From assembly GCF_018326265.1 (NCBI RefSeq), contig NZ_AP023360.1, positions 4,745,501 to 4,809,500 on the forward strand: a DNA stretch of 64,000 bases, given 5' to 3'. Position 1 is the first letter of the stretch; each line of letters opens with the position of its first letter. The position numbers were made by a program, and so were the translations under genes. Below are positions 25,915-33,200 of this stretch, piece after piece. Below the pieces are notes generated by a model that worked only from the letters and a program-made list of their open reading frames with translations, was not told the DNA's origin and did no database searches. Source of the stretch: Catellatospora sp. IY07-71 (GTDB taxonomy: Bacteria; Actinomycetota; Actinomycetes; Mycobacteriales; Micromonosporaceae).

Positions 25915-26028
25915 ATGTGGACCTACCTGGGATTGGCCATCGTGCGCAGTGTCTGTCGGATCGGGCAGTTGGTGGGCCGCGTCGGCCATTTGGCAGATGC
26001 GGTGCGAGGGCAGGTGGCTGCGGCGTGA
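25915..26028 (+). CDS. 37-residue ORF overlapping the tnpB start
   Basis: ATG at 25915 to TGA at 26026-26028; the stop overlaps the GTG start of tnpB (GTGA), suggesting coupling. The peptide starts with a short hydrophobic stretch (WTYLGLAIVRSV) and continues as an amphipathic helix (LVGRVGHLADAVRGQVAAA). A TGGTGA is 5 bp upstream of the ATG. It may be a leader peptide of the element or chance. Confidence 0.35.
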   Translation: MWTYLGLAIVRSVCRIGQLVGRVGHLADAVRGQVAAA

Positions 26029-27431
26029 AGGTGACGCGGGTCGCGTACTCGGACCGGCTCAACCGGGGTAAGTACCGTGTTCTGGCCGAGCAGGCCCGCC
26101 GGCTGGGCCGGGTGCGCTCGCTGGTGTGGCAGCGCTACGGGTCGGTAGGCGGTGCGGGTCTTTCCGACCGTGTGGTTCGTGACCGGTGGCTGGCCGAGGG
26201 TATCCACTGCGGGTTCGGGGTGCTGGCCAATGCGTGGAAGGAGACGGTCCGTGACGCGATGGCCGACATCGCCGCGAACCGGGCCGCCGCGAAGGTGAGG
26301 GTGCGCCGTGCGATCGGCCGGCACACCAGCGACCCGGCTGAACGGCGCCGGCTGTTCACCGCCCTGAAGACCGGCCGGTGGGCCATCGACCCGTACCTGG
26401 CCAGGCAGATGCGCCGGCACTGGCAGCGTGGCCGTAACCGCACCCACAACCAGATCGTGGTGCGCGCCGACCAGCACAACACCAGGGCCGATGTCCGCGG
26501 CCGGCTGTGGCTGGCCGTGCCCGGCCTGGCGCAGCGCCGTATGGTGAGGATCCCGCTCAACACGACCGTCGCGCCGGCAGGCACGCTGCGGCTGATCTTG
26601 CGCGAGGACCGGGTCGAGATCCACTACCAGATCGACGCGGCCACGATGCGCACCAGCCGGCGTGCGTGCGGGACGGGCACCGTCGGGGTGGACAAGGGCT
26701 ACACCGAGGTGCTTACCGACGCCGAAGGCGAGCATCACGGCACCGGCCTGGGCACACTGCTGTCCACCGAGTCCGACCGGCGCAAGGAGAAGGGCCGGGC
26801 CCGGGCCAGGCTGCGCTCGATCGCCAACCAGGCCGCTCTGCGTGGCGACCGGGCCAAGGCCGAACGCATCCGCGAGAACAACCTGGGCACGGTCAAGAAG
26901 AGCCGTCGCGACAGGGTCTGGCGTGCCCGGGTGCGTACTGAGACGTTCACCGCCGTGCATCGTGTGGTCGATGAAGCCGGCACCGTGGTGGCCGAGGACC
27001 TCACCAAGACTTTCGCCGGGCGTAGACCGCTCGGTGCGAACATGAACAGGCGCCTGGCCGGGTGGACCAGAGGGGTCACGGCCGAGGCCCTGGCGAGCGT
27101 GTCGGAGCGCAGAGGTTCTGTGCTCGTGCACGTCAACGCCGCCTACACCTCACAAGCGTGTCATCGCTGCGCCGGCCTGGGCCGCCGCAGCGGGGACAGG
27201 CTTCACTGCACCTGGTGCGGGGTCGTGTGGCAGGCAGACGTGAACGCCGCGATCAACATCCAGGCAAGAGCCGGCGACCCCGACATCGCCCTGCACACCC
27301 CGCACCGCCGGGTCAAGCAGATCTTGCTGGAACGGGCCGATCGCCACCGGACCAGACTGCCGGTCCAGGACTCCAGCCGCCCCCCGACGGCGGAGAGCGA
27401 AACATCCGACCTGCTCAGCAATGAGCAATGA
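26025..27431 (+). CDS. tnpB: TnpB, RNA-guided nuclease of IS605/IS607-type elements, RuvC triad intact
   Basis: 468-residue TnpB. The RuvC triad is complete: D223 in GVDKGYTEVL, E324 in VVAEDLTK and D405 in QADVNAAINI. The zinc-binding CHRC and CTWC pairs lie between the last two. TnpB is guided by an omega RNA to cut DNA next to a short target-adjacent motif and favours retention of its element; it is the ancestor of Cas12. GTG 26025 starts the family N-terminus; an upstream GTG at 25917 would add 36 unrelated residues. The last 11 bases overlap the STM4012 start, so the operon may stay translationally linked through the insertion. Confidence 0.9.
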   Translation: MKVTRVAYSDRLNRGKYRVLAEQARRLGRVRSLVWQRYGSVGGAGLSDRVVRDRWLAEGIHCGFGVLANAWKETVRDAMADIAANRAAAKVRVRRAIGRHTSDPAERRRLFTALKTGRWAIDPYLARQMRRHWQRGRNRTHNQIVVRADQHNTRADVRGRLWLAVPGLAQRRMVRIPLNTTVAPAGTLRLILREDRVEIHYQIDAATMRTSRRACGTGTVGVDKGYTEVLTDAEGEHHGTGLGTLLSTESDRRKEKGRARARLRSIANQAALRGDRAKAERIRENNLGTVKKSRRDRVWRARVRTETFTAVHRVVDEAGTVVAEDLTKTFAGRRPLGANMNRRLAGWTRGVTAEALASVSERRGSVLVHVNAAYTSQACHRCAGLGRRSGDRLHCTWCGVVWQADVNAAINIQARAGDPDIALHTPHRRVKQILLERADRHRTRLPVQDSSRPPTAESETSDLLSNEQ

Positions 27432-28767
27432 AGCGGAAGCAGTGGTGAAGGTGCTCGACGGCTCGCCGTACCAGGGCTACCTGTACGCGTACCCGCACAA
27501 GACGGCGTACCGGGCGCTGCGCCCGCGTCCCGCGCTGCGCGACGTGTGGGCCGGGCAGGACCGCGACGCGCTGTTCCTCTACCTGCACATCCCCTTCTGC
27601 GAGATGCGCTGCGGGTTCTGCAACCTGTTCACCCGCGCCACCCCGCCCGCCGAGCAGGTCGCGGCGTACCTGCGGCAGCTGCGGGTGCAGGCCGAGCAGG
27701 TGGCGGCCGCGCTCGGCGAGGTCCGCTACGCGCGCGCCGCGATCGGTGGCGGCACCCCCACCTACCTGGACGCCGCCGAGCTGGCCGAGCTGTTCGAGAT
27801 CACCAAGGGCGTGCTGGGGCTGGCCCCGGCCGCGGCGGGCCTGTCGGTCGAGACGTCGCCCGCGACCGCGACCCCGGACCGGCTGGCGGTGCTCGCCGCG
27901 CACGGCACGCACCGGGTCAGCATGGGCGTGCAGAGCTTCCTGGACGCCGAGGCGCACGCCGCCGGGCGGCCGCAGCGGCGCGCCGAGGTCGACCGCGCCC
28001 TGGCCGCGATCACCGAGGGCGGCTTCGCGGTGCGCAACCTGGATCTGATCTACGGCATCCCCGGCCAGACCCGCGACACCTGGGCGTACTCACTTCACGA
28101 GGCCCTGGCCTGGTCCCCGGAGGAGGTCTACCTCTACCCGCTGTACGTGCGCCCGCTGACCGGCCTCGGCCGCCGCCACGGCGACGCGACCGACCCGGCC
28201 TGGGACCGTGAGCGGCTCGACCGCTACCGGCAGGGCCGTGACCTGCTGCGAGAGGCGGGCTACCGGCAGCTGTCCATGCGGCAGTTCCGCCGCGACGGCG
28301 TGCCCGACCCGGACGGCGCCGACTACTGCTGCCAGGACGACGGCATGGTCGGCCTCGGCTGCGGCGCCCGCTCGTACACCGCCGACCTGCACTACTCGTT
28401 CGACTACGCGGTGAGCGTGCGCGAGGTGCGCGCCATCATCGACGACTACGTCAGCCGCCCGGCCGCCGACTTCGGGTACGCCGAGTTCGGATTCGCGCTC
28501 GACGGCGCCGAGCGGCGGCTGCGCTGGCTCGTCAAGTCGCTGCTGCGGGCCGAGGGCGTCGACCTGGCCGGTTACGCGAGCCGCTTCGGCGGCACGGTCC
28601 AGGCGGACTTCCCGCAGCTGGCCGAGCTGGCGGGCCGGGGCTGGGCGGCCGAGGCGGGCGGGCGGATCCTGCTCACCGACGAGGGGCTCGCGCACGGGGA
28701 CGCGATCGGGCCGTGGCTGGTGTCCGGGCCGGTGCGTGACGCGATGGCGGGGACGGTGCTGCGGTGA
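27421..28767 (+). CDS. STM4012-family radical SAM protein (HemW-like)
   Basis: 448-residue radical SAM enzyme. The 4Fe-4S cluster cysteines are C60, C64 and C67 in IPFCEMRCGFCN, with the HemW/HemN-like IGGGTPTYLD and QSFLDAEAHAAG segments behind them and a HemN-type C-terminal domain. It starts with the family motif LDGSPYQGYLYAYPHKTAYR. It would cleave S-adenosylmethionine to start a radical reaction; a haem-chaperone role is not implied. ATG 27421 lies inside the 3' end of tnpB. The next radical SAM gene overlaps its stop by 4 bp (GTGA). Confidence 0.87.
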   Translation: MSNEAEAVVKVLDGSPYQGYLYAYPHKTAYRALRPRPALRDVWAGQDRDALFLYLHIPFCEMRCGFCNLFTRATPPAEQVAAYLRQLRVQAEQVAAALGEVRYARAAIGGGTPTYLDAAELAELFEITKGVLGLAPAAAGLSVETSPATATPDRLAVLAAHGTHRVSMGVQSFLDAEAHAAGRPQRRAEVDRALAAITEGGFAVRNLDLIYGIPGQTRDTWAYSLHEALAWSPEEVYLYPLYVRPLTGLGRRHGDATDPAWDRERLDRYRQGRDLLREAGYRQLSMRQFRRDGVPDPDGADYCCQDDGMVGLGCGARSYTADLHYSFDYAVSVREVRAIIDDYVSRPAADFGYAEFGFALDGAERRLRWLVKSLLRAEGVDLAGYASRFGGTVQADFPQLAELAGRGWAAEAGGRILLTDEGLAHGDAIGPWLVSGPVRDAMAGTVLR

Positions 28768-29678
28768 ACCTGCTGCTGCTCTATCGCGGGCCCCTCGCGA
28801 GCTGCAACTATGACTGCCCGTACTGCCCGTTCGCGAAACGGCGCGACAGCCGGGCCCAGCTGACCGCCGACCGCGAGGCGCTGGGGAGGTTCACCGACTG
28901 GGTCGCCGCCAACCCGGACGGCGACACGATCTCGGTGCTGTTCACGCCGTGGGGTGAGGGGCTGACCCGGTCCTGGTACCGGCAGGCGCTGGTGCGGCTG
29001 TCGCACCTGCCCCATGTCGAGCGGGTCGCCATCCAGACCAACCTGGCCGGGCGGCTGGGCTGGGTCGCCGACGCCGATCCGGCCCGGCTCGCGCTCTGGG
29101 CCACCTACCATCCCGGGCAGGTCAGCCGGGAGCGGTTCCTGGCCGCCTGCGCCACCCTGCGCGGGTACGGCATCAGGCACTCCGTCGGCATGGTCGGGCT
29201 GCCCGAGCACCACGCGGAGGCGGTGGCGATGCGCGAGCTGCTGCCCGAGTCGACGTACCTGTGGGTCAACGCCGCCGACGGGCACAGCTACGACGCGGCC
29301 GCCGAGGCGGCGTGGACGCAGCTCGACCCGCTGTTCGGATACAGCGTGCGCCCGCACCACTCGGCCGGGTTCGCGTGCGGCGCGGGCGAGACGTCGCTGT
29401 CGGTGCTCGGCGACGGCACGGTACGGCGCTGCCACTTCATCCCGGCCCCGCTGGGCAACCTCTACGACGGCAGCTACCGGGCCGCGCTGCGCCCCCGCCC
29501 GTGCACCAACGCCACCTGCGACTGCCACATCGGATACGTCCACCTCGAACGGCTGGGCCTGCACCGGGTGTTCGCCGGCGGCGTGCCCGAGCGGATCCCC
29601 GCCGGACCGCCGCCGACCTGGGGCGTGCCGAGTGAGCCGGTCAGGTCTGCTGTAGCGGGACGTACTCCTCCTCGGTGA
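28764..29678 (+). CDS. STM4011-family radical SAM protein with extra C-terminal cysteines
   Basis: 304-residue radical SAM protein. The cluster motif is C14, C18, C21 in SCNYDCPYCPF at the very N-terminus. Five more cysteines follow: C205, C223 in TVRRCHFI, C247, C252 and C254 in PCTNATCDCH. That pattern resembles SPASM or twitch auxiliary iron-sulfur domains used by peptide-modifying radical SAM enzymes. It is the last gene of the STM operon and its GTG start overlaps the STM4012 stop. Its 3' end overlaps the convergent DUF6745 gene by 38 bp. Confidence 0.87.
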   Translation: MNLLLLYRGPLASCNYDCPYCPFAKRRDSRAQLTADREALGRFTDWVAANPDGDTISVLFTPWGEGLTRSWYRQALVRLSHLPHVERVAIQTNLAGRLGWVADADPARLALWATYHPGQVSRERFLAACATLRGYGIRHSVGMVGLPEHHAEAVAMRELLPESTYLWVNAADGHSYDAAAEAAWTQLDPLFGYSVRPHHSAGFACGAGETSLSVLGDGTVRRCHFIPAPLGNLYDGSYRAALRPRPCTNATCDCHIGYVHLERLGLHRVFAGGVPERIPAGPPPTWGVPSEPVRSAVAGRTPPR

Positions 29679-30819
29679 GGTCGAAGGTCCACGCCACCCC
29701 GGCCCGCGCGGTGCGGATGGTCGGCGGCACGCGCAGGAAGTACGTCCGGAAGGTGCCGTCCGGCTCCGGGCTGGAGTTCAGCACCTCGACCATGACCAGC
29801 GGCTCGTCGCCGGGCAGGGTGACCCGCCACAGCGTGCCGCACTCGTCGGACTGCGTCTTGGACGCCCCGGACTCCCGCAGGTAGCGGTCGAAGCCGAAGT
29901 GCTCCAGCATCACCCGGCGCATCTCGGCGTTGCCCTCGCCGCGGATGCGCTCCACGGTCAGGTGCGGCAGCTCCGCGGCGACCTCGGCGGTGATCGGCAT
30001 GCCGCTCCACGCGTGCAGCCCGAAGCCGTCCGGGTAGAACAGCGCAGGGCCGTCGCCGTGGTGCAGGCGACCCAGGTTGTCCCGGTGCACCGCGACCGGC
30101 CGCTCGGTGAGCACCGCGACGTGCTCGAACGCCCACCACCAGCCGGCGCTGCCGGCGACCCGGGCCAGCCCGTCCACGTCCGGGTGGCTGTCGAACGCGG
30201 CCAGCCACGCCGCGTCGTGCTGGCCGCCGATCGCGTCGAGCAGCGCCTCCCGCGCCGCCTGCGGCAGCTCGGCGACCTGGTCTGTCTGCCCCGCACGGGC
30301 CGACAACCGGCCGGCGAGGTCGGCGTCGATCCTGGTCCGCAGGGGTGTGGCGAGCTGGTCGGTGAGCTGCTGCCAGGGGCGGCGGGCCGTGGCCGCCCAG
30401 TGCCGGGCGAAACCGGTGCCGCCCAACTTCGCCGTCAGCGCCGCCCGAGCCTGCGCCCACGGCCGGGTGCGTACCTTCGGCCGTACGCTGCGGCCCAGCT
30501 CCAGCTCGCCGGGCCGGGCGCCCTGCGCCTCCAGCGCCTGCCGGATGTGCTCGTCGCGGCGGCCGCCGCGCTGCCCGGTGCGCAGCATCGCCACCCCGAG
30601 CGCGCCCGCGGCGGGCGATCCCAGCCACAGGATGTGCCTCGGCGCGGGCAGGCCCGCCAGCGCGTACGCGATCCGGACACCCGCCTCGGCCCCGGCCCGG
30701 TCGGCGGGTTCGCAGCTCAGCCCGGTGGCCAGCCAGCGCTCGCCCTGCTCCGCGAGCCGGATGTCGTCGTCGTGCCGCCGGGCGGCGCTCGCCGTGCCGG
30801 AGGTCGTCTGCTCGCTCAT
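29641..30819 (-). CDS. DUF6745-type protein, function unknown
   Basis: 392-residue soluble protein. The segment HHGDGPALFYPDGFGLHAWSG followed by GNAEMRRVMLEHFGFDRYL is the pattern I associate with DUF6745, seen in many actinomycetes and often next to a small protein like the one upstream. No catalytic motif is recognised. ATG 30819 was chosen; the frame stays open to 30987 through the upstream gene. The upstream small gene ends 9 bp before this start, so the two form an operon. Confidence 0.7.
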   Translation of the reverse strand: MSEQTTSGTASAARRHDDDIRLAEQGERWLATGLSCEPADRAGAEAGVRIAYALAGLPAPRHILWLGSPAAGALGVAMLRTGQRGGRRDEHIRQALEAQGARPGELELGRSVRPKVRTRPWAQARAALTAKLGGTGFARHWAATARRPWQQLTDQLATPLRTRIDADLAGRLSARAGQTDQVAELPQAAREALLDAIGGQHDAAWLAAFDSHPDVDGLARVAGSAGWWWAFEHVAVLTERPVAVHRDNLGRLHHGDGPALFYPDGFGLHAWSGMPITAEVAAELPHLTVERIRGEGNAEMRRVMLEHFGFDRYLRESGASKTQSDECGTLWRVTLPGDEPLVMVEVLNSSPEPDGTFRTYFLRVPPTIRTARAGVAWTFDLTEEEYVPLQQT

Positions 30820-30827
30820 GCCCGGCC

Positions 30828-31148
30828 TCAGTCCGCGACCGGGCGGATCGCACCCGGGAAGTACTCCCGCTGCCGGACCACCTTGTAGGCGCCCGGCGCC
30901 AGCGCGATCGGGCCGTGCTCCTCGTGCGCCAGGCGGCCGTAGCCCTCGATCAGGAGGTAGAGACGGCCGGGCTCGTCGGGCGGGCACAGCATCGACGCCC
31001 GCTCGCCGGTCAGCACGTGCGCGTGGCCCGTCGCCTCGCCCAGCGCCAGCACCATCCGGTTGCGCCGGTCGCGCGGCGCGTCCATCAGGCCCTCGGGCAG
31101 CTCCTCCCGCGCGATCGGGACGACCAGCACATCACCCTGCCGAAACAT
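30828..31148 (-). CDS. Small beta-rich protein upstream of the DUF6745 gene
   Basis: 106-residue protein starting FRQGDVLVVPI, with LALGEATGHAHVLTG and a C-terminal VVRQREYFPGAIRPV. The composition suggests a small beta-barrel or cupin-like fold (the GHAH pair could bind metal) but this is a guess. ATG 31148 has GGAG 7 bp upstream; ATG 31163 is less likely. It is spaced 8 bp from the DUF6745 gene, so the two probably work together. Confidence 0.6.
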   Translation of the reverse strand: MFRQGDVLVVPIAREELPEGLMDAPRDRRNRMVLALGEATGHAHVLTGERASMLCPPDEPGRLYLLIEGYGRLAHEEHGPIALAPGAYKVVRQREYFPGAIRPVAD

Positions 31149-31187
31149 GTCCACGCTCCACACACGACCACTGATGTCGCGGTCACG

Positions 31188-32006
31188 CTAACGGCCCGGT
31201 ACGACATCGGCCGCAGCGGGGAACAGCTCCTCCAGCACGAGCGCGACTCCGTCGTCGTCGTTGCTCGCGGTGACCCGGTGCACCCGGGCCAGCACCTGCG
31301 GGTGGGCGTTGGCGACGGCCACGCCGGTGCCCGCCCACGCGAGCACGGGCAGATCGTTCGGCATGTCCCCGAACGCGATCACCTCGTCCGGGGTGACGTC
31401 CCACTCCGCGCACAGCCGGGCCAGCGTGTCCGCCTTGGACACGTCGGCCGCGCTGATCTCCAGCAGCCCGTTCCCGCCCGAGTACGTGATCCGCACCTGC
31501 GGGACCAGGTCCTGCAGCCGCTCCAGCAGCTCGACGGTGACCGGCGCGGGCGACCAGGCCAGCAGCTTGACGCAGCTCTCCGCCTCCGTCCAGACCTGCT
31601 CGGGCGTCTCGACCTCATGCCGAGCGTCCTCGTGCGTGGCGTGGTGCCCGTGCCCGGGGCTCACCACCGCGCGCCGGCCGGTCTCGACCGCGAACGTCAC
31701 GTTGTCGAGCGCCCCGGTGAGGACCGCCGCGGTGCGCTCGGCCAGGTCCAGCGGCAGCGGTCCGTTGATCACCGTGTGGTCGGTGTCCAAGTCGTGGACG
31801 ATCGCGCCGTTCGAGCAGACCGCGACCCCACCGATGCCAGCGCGCCCGGCCAGCGCCCGCGCGGTGCGCGGCGGCCGGGCCGTGACGATCACCAGCCTCG
31901 TCCCGGCGGCGATGACACGTCCGAGCGCGGCGCGGGTGCGCTCGGAGACGGTCCCGTCGGAGCGGATCAGGGTGCCGTCGAGGTCGACGGCGACGACGCG
32001 GATCAT
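31188..32006 (-). CDS. Cof-type HAD hydrolase (HAD-IIB)
   Basis: 272-residue phosphatase of the haloacid dehalogenase superfamily. Motif I is VDLDGTL with nucleophile D8 and D10; motif II is VTARPP; the C-terminal GDMPNDLPVLAWAG carries the metal-binding aspartates. The large cap domain and length are of the Cof type, which dephosphorylates sugar phosphates, flavins or similar small molecules. Starts at ATG 32006. The downstream small gene begins 39 bp after its stop and may be co-transcribed. Confidence 0.87.
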   Translation of the reverse strand: MIRVVAVDLDGTLIRSDGTVSERTRAALGRVIAAGTRLVIVTARPPRTARALAGRAGIGGVAVCSNGAIVHDLDTDHTVINGPLPLDLAERTAAVLTGALDNVTFAVETGRRAVVSPGHGHHATHEDARHEVETPEQVWTEAESCVKLLAWSPAPVTVELLERLQDLVPQVRITYSGGNGLLEISAADVSKADTLARLCAEWDVTPDEVIAFGDMPNDLPVLAWAGTGVAVANAHPQVLARVHRVTASNDDDGVALVLEELFPAAADVVPGR

Positions 32007-32055
32007 CGCCGGAGCCTACCCGTGCTGTCCGGCCAGAACGTGTCCCGGTGCGGGT

Positions 32056-32093
32056 CACAACTTCTGGGTTGTGGGTACAACCCAGAAGTTGTG
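32056..32093. repeat. Perfect 17-bp palindrome with 4-nt loop in a divergent promoter region
   Basis: CACAACTTCTGGGTTGT (32056-32072) is repeated in inverse at 32077-32093 around GGGT. It lies between the divergent HAD gene and the small membrane protein gene, so a terminator is not expected there; it could be an operator, a leader hairpin or a miniature-element remnant. Confidence 0.6.
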
Positions 32094-32142
32094 GTGTTCA
32101 AGGGGGCACCAGTTCCCCGCCCGGTCATGAGAAACTCCACGC

Positions 32143-32625
32143 ATGTCGATGTCTGCGGGCAGGGTGGCGCTGTCGGTGGTGGGGGCGCTGGGTGCGCTGA
32201 CCGGGCTGTTCGCGCTGGTGATCTCGGGCGGGATGAGCCACTGGCTGGTGTTCGGCGCGGTGCTGGTCGCGAGCGGCATGCTCCTGCTGTGGACGGGCCT
32301 GCGCGGGCCGCTGCCCGGCCCGCTCGCCTGGGCGGCGATCGTGGTGCTGACCGTGGCCGGGATGGCGCTGAGCCTGCTGGTGGTGCGGGAGCAGGTGTGC
32401 TGCATGTTCGTCTACCACCACGACCTGGGCTACCCGTGGAGCTGGCTGCTCGGCTACGGCGAGGCGGAGACCATGACGGCGGTGGAGGAGCTCCGTGCTC
32501 GGGCCGGCGACCTGCCCAGGCACGTGCACCGGGGCCGGTTCCTGGCGGGGACCGCGTTCTGGGCCGGTGCGGCGCTGCTGTTGGTGCTGCCGGTGACGCT
32601 GCTGTGGCGGCGCGCCGAGCGCTGA
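32143..32625 (+). CDS. Membrane protein with about four helices, hypothetical
   Basis: 160-residue protein with hydrophobic segments near residues 8-27, 30-50, 60-80 and 130-152. A cysteine pair (VCCMFVYHHD) followed by an aromatic stretch (YPWSWLLGYGE) lies on a loop between helices three and four. No family recognised. ATG 32143 follows the palindrome at 32056-32093 by 50 bp; there is no clear ribosome-binding site. Confidence 0.6.
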   Translation: MSMSAGRVALSVVGALGALTGLFALVISGGMSHWLVFGAVLVASGMLLLWTGLRGPLPGPLAWAAIVVLTVAGMALSLLVVREQVCCMFVYHHDLGYPWSWLLGYGEAETMTAVEELRARAGDLPRHVHRGRFLAGTAFWAGAALLLVLPVTLLWRRAER

Positions 32626-32734
32626 ATCCCGACCGGCTCACTCGGTCGTGTCATGCCGCCGCAGGCGTCCGGTCTGCGAGGATGCTGCCTGGCCGTACGC
32701 AATCGGCGGCTCATCACGATCAAGGAGGATCCGG

Positions 32735-33139
32735 ATGGCGTCCCGCCTCAACCCGTACATCCGCTTCAACGGCAACGCCCGGCAGGCCATCGAGTTCTAC
32801 CAGTCCGTGTTCGGCGGCTCGATGACGATGAGCACCTTCGGCGAGTTCGGCCAGGAGGGCACCCCGATCGCCGACCAGATCATGCACGCGCAGCTGGAGA
32901 GCGACGCCGGGTACACCCTGATGGCGTCCGACACGCCGCCCGGCATGCCGTACAACCCGGGCGACACCATCACCATCAGCCTGAGCGGCGACGACAGCGA
33001 CGCGCTGCAGGGCTACTGGGAGCGGCTCGCCGAGGGCGGCAAGGTCGAGGTCCCGCTGGAGAAGCAGATGTGGGGCGACACCTTCGGCGCGCTGACCGAC
33101 AGGTTCGGCGTCAACTGGATGGTCAACATCGCCGGCTGA
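32735..33139 (+). CDS. VOC-family (PhnB-like) protein
   Basis: 134-residue glyoxalase/bleomycin-resistance-fold protein of the PhnB subgroup: YIRFNGNARQAIEFYQSVFGG at the start, IMHAQLESDAGYTLMASDTP in the middle and GDTFGALTDRFGVNWMVNI at the end. Such proteins bind metal and small molecules; most have no known substrate. ATG 32735 has a near-perfect AAGGAGG. A 13-bp hairpin follows the stop. Confidence 0.88.
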   Translation: MASRLNPYIRFNGNARQAIEFYQSVFGGSMTMSTFGEFGQEGTPIADQIMHAQLESDAGYTLMASDTPPGMPYNPGDTITISLSGDDSDALQGYWERLAEGGKVEVPLEKQMWGDTFGALTDRFGVNWMVNIAG

Positions 33140-33154
33140 GCCGGACACATGAGC

Positions 33155-33186
33155 AGGCCGGCCCGGTAGGCCCACCGGGCCGGCCT
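33155..33186. terminator. Bidirectional terminator between VOC and ABC-permease genes
   Basis: AGGCCGGCCCGGT (33155-33167) pairs perfectly with 33174-33186 around a 6-nt loop, followed by TTGTT. It lies between the convergent gene ends at 33139 and 33201. Confidence 0.85.
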
Positions 33187-33200
33187 TGTTCCGGGGACGG

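Larger units (their letters stand above)
25902..27431 (+). mobile_element. TnpB-only element inserted in the STM4011-4015 operon
   Basis: A transposon-derived segment carrying tnpB and no tnpA separates STM4013 from STM4012. The exact ends cannot be fixed: the left end lies between 25902 and about 26020, the right end near the last codons of tnpB, about 27400-27420. Two short stems near the tnpB 3' end (27349-27366, GGACC with GGTCC, and 27377-27393, CCGCC with GGCGG) fit the scaffold of an omega RNA, whose guide would then read into STM4012. This is inference from IS200/IS605 and IS607 biology. Confidence 0.65.

Noticed and set aside
27421-28767. STM4012-family gene considered as a true HemW or coproporphyrinogen oxidase
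   Set aside because: The cluster motif and fold are HemW-like, but the N-terminal DGSPYQGY segment and the STM operon context point to the separate family.
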